42,547 nt of DNA from Mariniphaga sp. (GTDB lineage Bacteria > Bacteroidota > Bacteroidia > Bacteroidales > Prolixibacteraceae): positions 1-42,547 of the forward strand of contig JAAFHB010000015.1 of NCBI GenBank assembly GCA_010906965.1, in the 5' to 3' direction. Both the position numbers and the translations under genes were made by a program. Within the stretch, counting starts at the first letter, position 1, and each line of letters begins with the position of its first letter. The notes beneath the pieces are model-generated. The model had not been told where the DNA came from. It ran no database searches and saw only the letters and a list, made by a program, of their open reading frames with translations. This document shows, in pieces, positions 16,967-23,920 of the stretch.

Positions 16967-17179
16967 TTATTTTTTACTGATTTTTGTAAATAATCCGCGA
17001 ATAAGTGCAAAGATTAAAAACGCTACAAAAACAATTAGAAGGAACTCTCCTAATGAATTGGAAGAATCAATTACATCTCCAATTTTGCCTCTATCTGATC
17101 CACCAGCATATAAACTAATTGAATAAACAAGACAAGACAGAAAACACATTTTTCTTAACATAGCAATAGTATTTTTCAT
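16967..17179 (-). CDS. Small membrane protein, hypothetical
   Basis: 70 residues with an N-terminal hydrophobic leader (about 8-25, resembling a signal peptide ending SLYAGG), a short polar loop (SDRGKIGDVIDSSNS), and one C-terminal transmembrane helix (EFLLIVFVAFLIFALIRGLF) with a basic KISKK tail. The topology is plausible for a real small membrane protein; function unknown. It is in the same orientation as the genes on either side. Confidence 0.5.
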   Translation of the reverse strand: MKNTIAMLRKMCFLSCLVYSISLYAGGSDRGKIGDVIDSSNSLGEFLLIVFVAFLIFALIRGLFTKISKK

Positions 17180-17278
17180 AATTCATAGATAAATATTGGT
17201 TATTTAATAACTGTGGCTCGGTAAAATATTTATAAAAATGTAAGAGCTTCTTATTTGTTTAATGATCTAATAGTTCAA

Positions 17279-17476
17279 TTAATAGTTCAATATTTCCGGT
17301 TTCTCACCCACAATCCCAACAAATTTTAATAACGTATGAGTTGCAGGCTTAATGCTATTATCTGTTTTAACTTCGAAATAATTTTTAATCGTATCCTGAG
17401 TTACTTTTTGTATAATGCTGTATCTCGAATAGATTTCTTTTAGCTTCGTCTTGATAATGTTCTTGTCCATTTTCAT
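17279..17476 (-). CDS. Small hypothetical protein
   Basis: 65 residues, Lys-rich N-terminal helix (MDKNIIKTKLKEIYSRYSIIQKV) and a C-terminal part ending HTLLKFVGIVGEKPEILNY. It has no signal peptide or membrane segment. It could be a small regulatory or toxin/antitoxin-like protein, but nothing specific supports that. The alternative start MDKN lies two codons in. It lies in the AT-rich accessory stretch ending at tRNA-Gly(CCC). Confidence 0.45.
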   Translation of the reverse strand: MKMDKNIIKTKLKEIYSRYSIIQKVTQDTIKNYFEVKTDNSIKPATHTLLKFVGIVGEKPEILNY

Positions 17477-17709
17477 AAATAATTCAAATCGACTTCAAAA
17501 TTACAAATAAAATATTATCTTAGTTCTATATTAGAGATTAAATTGCGTTCTTTTAAAATTAAATTAAGTTTTTTAATGTTTGATCATTTTTAAAACAGTC
17601 CAAATATATCTATGTAGTATTGAAGGATGAATATCCAATTGCACAAATTTGATTTAAATCTTATTTTACTGCCTGAAAATTTCAAATCACAAAACAGTTA
17701 AAAATAAAA
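17477..17709. other. AT-rich spacer
   Basis: No gene or clear signal seen between the small hypothetical gene and the duplicated terminator. Confidence 0.4.
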
Positions 17710-17744
17710 TCAGCCTGTTACTTTTTTTTATCGTAACAGGCTGA
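17710..17744 (-). terminator. Duplicated copy of the tRNA-Gly terminator
   Basis: TCAGCCTGTTAC (17710-17721) and its exact reverse complement (17733-17744) form a 12-bp stem. The core CAGCCTGTTAC...GTAACAGGCTG is the same as that of the terminator following the intact tRNA-Gly at 18053-18093, including the T-rich loop. Confidence 0.75.
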
Positions 17745-17752
17745 TCTAAATT

Positions 17753-17787
17753 CGGAAAACGAGACTCGAACTCGCGTCCATCAGCTT
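17753..17787 (-). pseudogene. 3'-half fragment of tRNA-Gly(CCC), putative attachment-site duplication
   Basis: Bases 17753-17776 are identical to 18098-18121 of the intact tRNA-Gly(CCC). The match continues with a few mismatches to 17787 (31 of 35) and is lost in the anticodon-loop equivalent. The fragment holds the T arm and 3' acceptor strand only. Duplications from the anticodon loop to the 3' end are typical of tyrosine-recombinase integration into tRNA genes. No integrase gene is present in the 310 bases between the copies. Confidence 0.8.
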
Positions 17788-18005
17788 ATTTTTTTAACAG
17801 CCACTTCCATCAAATTGACAATCATCCAATATCCACCATTTTTACAAACCATAGTTGCAACAGGTATGTTTACATTTATTGAGCAATATTTTCTTCCAAT
17901 TTGTTGCCACTTTTGCCCATTTGCAAATTCAAATTCAGTTTCACCCGACCATCCATTAAAATCATTTATGATCCTACTTATGAAAAGAACCGTTTCTTCT
18001 TCCAT
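17781..18005 (-). CDS. Small hypothetical protein carried between the tRNA-Gly repeats
   Basis: 74 residues from the ATG at 18003-18005 (MEEETVLFIS). The frame extends to a TTG at 18023, giving 80. The core NDFNGWSGETEFEFANGQKWQQIGRKY followed by a beta-rich C terminus resembles a family of small beta-barrel-like proteins I recall with the pattern G-W-GET-F-L-NGQ-W-Q; the role is unknown. The TGA stop lies inside the tRNA-Gly 3' fragment, so the gene and the duplicated tRNA end are physically fused. It is the only gene in the cassette. Confidence 0.65.
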   Translation of the reverse strand: MEEETVLFISRIINDFNGWSGETEFEFANGQKWQQIGRKYCSINVNIPVATMVCKNGGYWMIVNLMEVAVKKIS

Positions 18006-18052
18006 TGTATTTTCTTTTGTCAATATAGATGCATGAATAACAGTATAAAAAG

Positions 18053-18093
18053 AAAAACAGCCTGTTACTTTTTAATCGTAACAGGCTGTTTTT
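18053..18093 (-). terminator. Terminator downstream of tRNA-Gly(CCC)
   Basis: A perfect 16-bp stem, AAAAACAGCCTGTTAC (18053-18068) with GTAACAGGCTGTTTTT (18078-18093), loop of 9. On the minus strand it lies 3 bases after the tRNA and is followed by a T-rich run (CTGTTTTTCTTTTT), as expected for an intrinsic terminator. Confidence 0.85.
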
Positions 18094-18095
18094 AG

Positions 18096-18168
18096 AGCGG
18101 AAAACGAGACTCGAACTCGCGACCCCCAGCTTGGGAAGCTAATGCTCTACCAACTGAGCTATTTCCGC
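18096..18168 (-). tRNA. tRNA-Gly (anticodon CCC)
   Basis: 73 bases including the discriminator, CCA not encoded. The acceptor GCGGAAA pairs with TTTCCGC. The D arm is GCTC/GAGC, and the anticodon stem TTAGC/GCTGG has loop TTCCCAA, giving anticodon CCC. The T arm is GCGAG/CTCGT with the canonical TTCGAGT loop. Its 3' half and terminator are duplicated at 17710-17787. Confidence 0.92.
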
Positions 18169-18213
18169 TTTTTTTATTGGTGACGCAAAATTAGAATAAT
18201 TTTTCAAAGATTC

Positions 18214-18351
18214 ATGAGACTTCAAATCGGTTTCTGTTTTAATTCAGAATCTGTGGGTGGAATATTATTTTCAATTATCGGAATCGTGACAAGTCCGTTA
18301 GTTTACATGTTGAATTACAACCGGACACAGAATTCAAAAAAAACATCTTGA
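18214..18351 (+). CDS. Possible 45-residue membrane peptide
   Basis: An ATG-initiated frame MRLQIGFCFNSESVGG followed by a hydrophobic segment (ILFSIIGIVTSPLVYML) and a polar tail. It ends one base before the convergent stop of the PqqD/HPrK gene. No ribosome-binding site or homology is evident. It is listed because the otherwise empty gap next to a possible peptide-modification gene could hide a small product; chance is likely. Confidence 0.2.
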   Translation: MRLQIGFCFNSESVGGILFSIIGIVTSPLVYMLNYNRTQNSKKTS

Positions 18352-19605
18352 TTACTTTCCGAAAAGAAGTTCAATTGCATTTATTGCATCCTCGTAATTG
18401 GCATACTGCAAACGATAGAAACTGATTTCATCAAACCAGTCAAAAAACTTTGTCACATTCGCCGGATCAGGATTAACCCACGTTTCGGGCAAAAGCGTCT
18501 GTATGGCTTCCCGCTTTTCGACTTCTTCAAAAACAAAAGGTTCTGTTCCTGAATACTTTACAAATACGAATGCTTTTACCGGGAATGCCGCAACTGATCC
18601 GGGCTTGTTATTCTCCACAGGTAAATGGCGTACGATCTTGCCGGTAGCCGCTTTTTCAGGAACAATTCCTGCCAGTTCAGGATAAAACGGTGTAAGTGTC
18701 TGAAGCGAACCCTCTTTAACAGATATTGCCAACGGAAGACGATACACAAATCCGTTAATCCGGTTAATGGCATTGAAATCGTCGGAAAGGACTGTAAAGC
18801 CATGCGCCTGCAAAAGCGCAGACAAAGTACTCTTCCCGTTTCCAGCTTGTGCCGGGAAAATAATGGCAGATCGCCCGTCCGAAACTGCTGCCGAATGCAG
18901 TGTGACCATCCAGTCCTGATCTGCAACGCCATAAAGAACTCCAAACAATTTTTGCGAGACGGCACCCCGAAGATAATGGCTGTTTTCGTGACTGAAAGCT
19001 TCGATTGCCTTCCCATTATACCTGAATATCAATAAATCATCCAGTTCAAAAACTTCAATTAGATGATCTTTTGCAGGGGCATCGGTTTCGAGATGCGCCA
19101 TGGTAGGATGGAAACAATTCATCAGCCACTCGCTTCCATACCTGAAACAGACAGATTGATTTCCTATCAAATAGTGTCTTTCCGAAAACAAAGGAAATGC
19201 GTAGTCATCAAATCCAATGCGCAATTCGGGCGAATGGTAGACTGCGTTTGCAGGATCATTTAGCTGGTCAACCCAGGTAATAATATCATTAACAAATTGT
19301 TGAATTTCCTCTTCGGACAGATCGTACGATAAGCTTAAAAAATCGACTATCTCCTGAACCGTCAGATCATGAACATATTTATCGAATACTTCCCATGCTG
19401 GTTTTTCGAAAAGGACAAACGACCGTGACGCAGCAAACCAGACAGCCGTCGAATCTCCAATTTTTTTGCTAACCGTTAAAACTTTAACTTTTTTGTTCCT
19501 TTTCAAACCAAGCTGATTTAATACAAAATTCGCAGGGCAAATTGCGGCCGTGTGAATTACAAAAGTAAGAAACGAACAGGCATTAACAAATGTATATACC
19601 GGCAT
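18352..19605 (-). CDS. PqqD-like / HPr-kinase-like (HprK-related) protein
   Basis: 417 residues. After about 40 N-terminal residues of unclear role, residues about 42-112 read like a PqqD-type winged-helix domain (RSFVLFEKPAWEVFDKYVHDLTVQEIVDFLS). The C-terminal half has a P-loop PAQAGNGKSTLSALL (about 251-265) followed by LSDDFNAI (about 273-280), the HPr kinase/phosphorylase-type Walker A and Walker B arrangement. Such PqqD-HprK fusions are known beside RiPP biosynthesis genes, where PqqD binds the precursor leader peptide. Here no radical-SAM or other maturation gene is adjacent. The neighbours are tRNA-Gly and a divergent transaldolase. The ATG at 19605 is the only Met start; an alternative non-ATG start near residue 40 would trim the odd N terminus. 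Confidence 0.7.
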   Translation of the reverse strand: MPVYTFVNACSFLTFVIHTAAICPANFVLNQLGLKRNKKVKVLTVSKKIGDSTAVWFAASRSFVLFEKPAWEVFDKYVHDLTVQEIVDFLSLSYDLSEEEIQQFVNDIITWVDQLNDPANAVYHSPELRIGFDDYAFPLFSERHYLIGNQSVCFRYGSEWLMNCFHPTMAHLETDAPAKDHLIEVFELDDLLIFRYNGKAIEAFSHENSHYLRGAVSQKLFGVLYGVADQDWMVTLHSAAVSDGRSAIIFPAQAGNGKSTLSALLQAHGFTVLSDDFNAINRINGFVYRLPLAISVKEGSLQTLTPFYPELAGIVPEKAATGKIVRHLPVENNKPGSVAAFPVKAFVFVKYSGTEPFVFEEVEKREAIQTLLPETWVNPDPANVTKFFDWFDEISFYRLQYANYEDAINAIELLFGK

Positions 19606-19643
19606 AAAAACATTACCTGCAAAAGCTCCAAATTAATCGGCAA

Positions 19644-19677
19644 TTTAAAAAGATAAATCTCAATTTTATTACTTTTG
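19644..19677 (+). promoter_or_regulatory. Promoter of the transaldolase gene
   Basis: TACTTTTG (19670-19677) is an exact TAnnTTTG -7 box. TTTA at 19644-19647, 22 bases before, is a one-mismatch -33 box. The start point near 19685 would exclude the upstream TTG at 19675 as a translation start. Confidence 0.5.
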
Positions 19678-19722
19678 AATCTGAATCTTACACATGGTCG
19701 AAATCATAAAAAACAAAAAAAG

Positions 19723-20940
19723 ATGGTAGATATTAGTTCGAAAATCAGAGAATTTGTTTTGAAAAACCTCGATGAGCAGCCATTTAAGGGGATCAGTGAT
19801 CCTTTCTGGCAGTCGTTACGTGATACAGGAACTGAGCTTTGGCTCGATACGGGTGATATGAATGAAGCTGAAACCAACTGGTCGGCTGAAATGAGCGCAC
19901 TCACAACGAATAATACCCTTCTCAATAACGAGATTCAAAAAGGCATCTACGACAATTTTATTGCAGATGCCAAAAATATTGTAAAAGATCTTCCCGCCGA
20001 CGAGCAGGTTAAAGAAATCGCTTTTATTCTAAATGCCCGGCATGGTCTGAGGCTTGCCAAACGATTTGGTGGATATGTAAGTGTGGAACTTCATACGGCA
20101 ACCGCTTACGACTTAAAAGCGATCGATTATTATGGGAAAAGATACCATGAAATTTGCCCCGATCAGTTTATTGTGAAAGTTCCCTATACCGCCGAAGGTC
20201 TGTTGGGAGCACGACGATTGAAAGATGCCGGTATCCGTATTAATTTCACGCTTGAATTCAGTGCGCGCGAGAATGTAATCGTAACCAGGGTGGCACGTCC
20301 CGATTATTTGAATGTTTTTCTTGGAAGAGTCGGCGCTTATATTATCAATAACAAGTTGGGTGATGGTTCAGGTGCCGGTGAAAAAGCTGTTCTTGCCTCC
20401 CAGAAATGGGTTACTGAATTATCCGTTCAAAACCCGTGGCGGACAAAGCTGATCGCAGCGAGTCTGCGTAGCCACAGTCAACTGGAGCTTCTCGCAGGAA
20501 CCGATGTCTTTACGATGCCTCCAAAAGTCGCCGCATCCGGGCATGCAACCCTTTCGGGAAAATTTGCTTCGATGATTCATAAACATTACGAGGTCAGACA
20601 GTTTGAATCGGCTAAAGGGTCGGGAATCGAAAAGTTTTGGAAGGTTGAAGACAAAGTACTTCATCTTGCTGAAAGACTTGCCACCCAGGTTCCATCCACA
20701 GGTGCCGAACTGATTCACATTGCAGAAGAAGAGGGCTGCAGTGATATGTTTCCAATATTGACGGAAGAGGAGAAAAGCTTTATCGCTTCTGACGGAAAAA
20801 TACCGGTGCATTCAAGATGGGAGAAAAAGATTCATAAGGGTGAAATTGCACCCGACACCTTGCTGACGCTGGCGGGGTTGGCCTCCTTTACGGCTGATCA
20901 GGAGATGCTGGATCAGCGGATTAAAAATATTATAGGTTAA
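19723..20940 (+). CDS. Transaldolase family protein
   Basis: 405 residues from the ATG at 19723 (MVDISSKIREF). The frame is open to a TTG at 19675, but that lies in the predicted -7 promoter box. It has a TIM-barrel of the transaldolase class: an N-terminal strand with LWLDTGDMNEAE, the Schiff-base lysine in the strand FIVKVPYTAEGLLGARRL, then GIRINFTLEFS and the GRVGAYI strand. Transaldolases transfer a dihydroxyacetone unit between sugar phosphates in the pentose phosphate pathway. It is longer than the short FSA/TalC type and lacks a fused isomerase domain, so the exact substrate is not certain. Confidence 0.88.
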   Translation: MVDISSKIREFVLKNLDEQPFKGISDPFWQSLRDTGTELWLDTGDMNEAETNWSAEMSALTTNNTLLNNEIQKGIYDNFIADAKNIVKDLPADEQVKEIAFILNARHGLRLAKRFGGYVSVELHTATAYDLKAIDYYGKRYHEICPDQFIVKVPYTAEGLLGARRLKDAGIRINFTLEFSARENVIVTRVARPDYLNVFLGRVGAYIINNKLGDGSGAGEKAVLASQKWVTELSVQNPWRTKLIAASLRSHSQLELLAGTDVFTMPPKVAASGHATLSGKFASMIHKHYEVRQFESAKGSGIEKFWKVEDKVLHLAERLATQVPSTGAELIHIAEEEGCSDMFPILTEEEKSFIASDGKIPVHSRWEKKIHKGEIAPDTLLTLAGLASFTADQEMLDQRIKNIIG

Positions 20941-21030
20941 TTATTTTTCAGGAGTCACAATGTTAAAACAGGTTTGATTACAGGAGCTGAAAAATAAATA
21001 AATTGGAATTTTATCCACAAATAAAAACAG

Positions 21031-23085
21031 ATGACAAAAGCTTTCGAAGTTAAGAATCCCGACTTTGTGTTAAGTCCCTTGTCGGGGATGACAAAAAAAC
21101 ATTATATAGAATTGGCAAAGTATTTACTGGAGAGGGCTTTCGTACATATTGACTCCATTGAAACACCCTTGACATTCCCCACGGTTCCTGGTAAAACCTA
21201 TCCACAGCCAGATGCCCCGGAATGGCGCCATCGTTCGCAGGAGTTCGAAGCCCTGGAAAGAACCTTTACGCTTGCGGGACCGTTAATTCACATTGATCCG
21301 GAAACGACGATAAAGGGTATTAATCTTCGGGATTACTATTCATTGCAAATTTACAATGCCCTTACGCCGGGACATCCCAATTCATTGCCATTACCCAATG
21401 ATTTGCCTGACTCCAACTACCAGTTTACGTGCGAGTTTGGAGGATTGTTTAAAACATTGCTATTGATGCCCGACACGATTTGGTCTCACTATACCGAAAG
21501 GCAAAAGGATGAGATGGTAATAACCATTTCAAAATGGGCTCACCACAGAACGACTCAAAATAATTGGCGGATTTTTAATATTATCACCCTCTCATTTCTA
21601 AAAAAATATGGATATGAGATTGATGAAGATTTATTGAAAAGTCATCTTTTATGGGTGGCATCCTATCATTCAGGCAATGGCTGGTACCTCGAGCAAACCT
21701 ATAATTACTATTCTATCAGCCTTTTCATTGTTTATACAACCATTTGGAACAGGGCATATGGGGATGAACACTACCCTGAGATTGCCGAAACAATTGAAAA
21801 ATCAGCACAGAAATTAATGGAATCCATCACCAGCTTTTTTGGAAGAGATGGATACATAAATATGTGGTCGAGAAGTATTTGTTACCGGACATGGGTTTCA
21901 GGAGCATTCCCTGTATCATTTATGTTGAAGGATAAAACCCTGGTGGATGCAGGTTGGGCCAGGCGACTTTGTTCGGGTTCGCTGCTGCAATTTGTTACAC
22001 GCGAAGATTTCTATTGCAATGATATCCCCAGCCTTGGATTTTACGGACAGAAAGAATACATGGTGCAAAACTATAGTTGTGCGGGTAGCCCTTTCTTAAT
22101 GTTTCTCCCCTTTATCTGTCTTGCACTCCCGGATGATTCACCCTTTTGGACCGCAAAAGAAAACGATGGGATTTGGGAAAAATTAGGAAACAATTCGCAT
22201 AAAGTTGTTCTTGAAAATCCGGGATTGGTGCTTGTTAATCATGGAAAAACAGGGACTTCTGAAATAATCCCCGGGAAAGTTTACTACGACGATCCAAATT
22301 ATTCCAAACTCGTTTATAACACCCACTTCCCATGGGAAGACCATAATCCACAGGGTGGTACATCTATGGAATACAGTTTCCGCAGTCAGGATCCAAGGGA
22401 TTTGAGAGGTGATGATGTCAATTTTTACCTTACCGGCAAAACAGCGGAAAACGATTCTGAAAAAAACAGGTCATTTACAATTTCGCAAAGCATGTTTTTT
22501 AACGGAGTGCGAAAGGATGTTTTATACCGGCAGGCCATCATGCGAAGACCACCAAACAATGGGGTCGGGTATATCATTGATCTGGCCGAAATAACAATTC
22601 CCGGCGGAGTTATCAGAATCGACCGTTCCCGGCTGGCTTTTGAATACGAATTGACCCTCGGACATTTCGGCATGCCTCATATGAATGGCAAAAAGGCGGT
22701 AATTAATCAGTTTGAAGAGGGATCAAAAAAGGTAATTACGGCGTCCATTCCCGGAAGAAGAATAGCCCTGATCACCTATAATGGCTGGGATAAACTGGAT
22801 AGTCTGATCCATAACAACCGAAACGCAGAAGCCAATGAAAGTACAGTTATCTATGCGTCCAAAAGAAGGATGGCAAAAAATCCGGCCATGGAATTAATGA
22901 TCACCGTCATGTTGCATAAAATGGATGACACTGAATGGACCGAAGAAGAGCTTTCGCCCATCAGGGATATTAAGATGATGGATATTACACCATCTTATTC
23001 GGCTTTGGGAGCAACAATTACCCTGTACAATAACGAGAAATATAAAATTGATTTTAAAGACATCGATGGGAAAAGATCTTGTTAA
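21031..23085 (+). CDS. DUF2264 family protein (two-domain form)
   Basis: 684 residues, no signal peptide, so probably cytoplasmic. Residues about 15-370 form the DUF2264 alpha/alpha-toroid (RDYYSLQIYNAL, NNWRIFNIITLSFL, GNGWYLEQTYNYYSISLFIVY, FFGRDGYINMWSRSICYRTW), followed by a beta-rich C-terminal domain (about 390-680). Family members act in polysaccharide utilisation loci; from memory some have been classified as glycoside hydrolases active on glucuronides, but that is not demonstrable here. It follows the transaldolase by about 90 bases on the same strand. A second, shorter and secreted DUF2264 protein is at 28415-29671. Together they suggest sequential extracellular and intracellular steps. 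Confidence 0.85.
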   Translation: MTKAFEVKNPDFVLSPLSGMTKKHYIELAKYLLERAFVHIDSIETPLTFPTVPGKTYPQPDAPEWRHRSQEFEALERTFTLAGPLIHIDPETTIKGINLRDYYSLQIYNALTPGHPNSLPLPNDLPDSNYQFTCEFGGLFKTLLLMPDTIWSHYTERQKDEMVITISKWAHHRTTQNNWRIFNIITLSFLKKYGYEIDEDLLKSHLLWVASYHSGNGWYLEQTYNYYSISLFIVYTTIWNRAYGDEHYPEIAETIEKSAQKLMESITSFFGRDGYINMWSRSICYRTWVSGAFPVSFMLKDKTLVDAGWARRLCSGSLLQFVTREDFYCNDIPSLGFYGQKEYMVQNYSCAGSPFLMFLPFICLALPDDSPFWTAKENDGIWEKLGNNSHKVVLENPGLVLVNHGKTGTSEIIPGKVYYDDPNYSKLVYNTHFPWEDHNPQGGTSMEYSFRSQDPRDLRGDDVNFYLTGKTAENDSEKNRSFTISQSMFFNGVRKDVLYRQAIMRRPPNNGVGYIIDLAEITIPGGVIRIDRSRLAFEYELTLGHFGMPHMNGKKAVINQFEEGSKKVITASIPGRRIALITYNGWDKLDSLIHNNRNAEANESTVIYASKRRMAKNPAMELMITVMLHKMDDTEWTEEELSPIRDIKMMDITPSYSALGATITLYNNEKYKIDFKDIDGKRSC

Positions 23086-23109
23086 TGTTTCAGTAATGTT
23101 TCTGTAGTA

Positions 23110-23157
23110 AAACAAAAAACTCCGATAAAACATTGTATTTCAAATGTTTATCGGAGT
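23110..23157 (-). terminator. Terminator of the Gly-Gly-Leu tRNA operon
   Basis: ACTCCGATAAA (23119-23129) pairs with TTTATCGGAGT (23147-23157). The minus strand continues directly into a run of T residues (TTTTTTGTTTT), placing an intrinsic terminator just after tRNA-Leu. Confidence 0.75.
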
Positions 23158-23164
23158 ATAATCG

Positions 23165-23248
23165 TACCCGGGGCGGGACTTGAACCCGCACGACCGTAAT
23201 GGCCATTGGATTTTAAGTCCAACGTGTCTACCATTCCACCACCTGGGC
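23165..23248 (-). tRNA. tRNA-Leu (anticodon TAA)
   Basis: 84 bases with the long variable arm of a class II tRNA. The anticodon stem TTGGA/TCCAA encloses CTTAAAA (anticodon TAA). The T arm is GCGGG/CCCGC with loop TTCAAGT. The acceptor stem GCCCAGG/CCCGGGT has one A-C mismatch and a terminal G-T pair. CCA is not encoded. Third gene of a minus-strand tRNA operon. Confidence 0.92.
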
Positions 23249-23257
23249 ATTACTATG

Positions 23258-23330
<73 letters not shown>

Positions 23331-23368
23331 ATAAAATGCACCACTAAATGAACGTTTGTTATAATCTG

Positions 23369-23441
<73 letters not shown>

Positions 23442-23838
23442 ACTAATCTTTTTTTGCCAGGCCTTTCGTGTCAACCTCTTTGATCAATTATCAAACAGTA
23501 TTGTTGTTTCTGCTAAGCGGATGCAAATATAAACGTTTTTTTTTAGTCTGAAAACAGATTAACAAATTATAGGGAATTAAGATCATCTTTTTTAATCCAT
23601 CAGATATGTACTTGAATTAATGCGATTTAGACTCCATCAATTTCAAGGCTGTTTTACAGAAAATAAAACCACAAATCGTTTTCCTTTAGGAGACAGTATA
23701 GCTTCATTCATTATATACCACTAAATTACAGATATTTAAATCTATTATTTGTTTATATCAGATCAAATTCTGAATTCCGGCAACCGAGAACCGGTCCACG
23801 CTGTCGGACAATTTAACGACAAATTATCACCAGATGCA
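23442..23838. other. Intergenic region, nothing called
   Basis: AT-rich stretch upstream of the tRNA operon and downstream of the rhamnosidase gene. No gene, clear promoter or terminator is seen. Confidence 0.4.
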
Positions 23839-23839
23839 T

Positions 23840-23908
23840 CATCAGCGAAAATCAGCGAGACCGGCGGGAGATCGGAATTGTCCGCAGATTTCGCTGATTA
23901 ACACAGAT
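23840..23908. repeat. Intergenic inverted-repeat element near the rhamnosidase 3' end
   Basis: ATCAGCGAAAATCAGCG (23841-23857) is nearly complementary to CGCAGATTTCGCTGAT (23883-23898), with a GC-rich loop between (GACCGGCGGGAG). The sequence resembles a repeat I recall in intergenic regions of related bacteria (AATCTGCG/CGCAGATT motifs). It may act as an mRNA-end hairpin for the operon ending at 23921. Confidence 0.5.
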
Positions 23909-23920
23909 AATTGAAATAAT

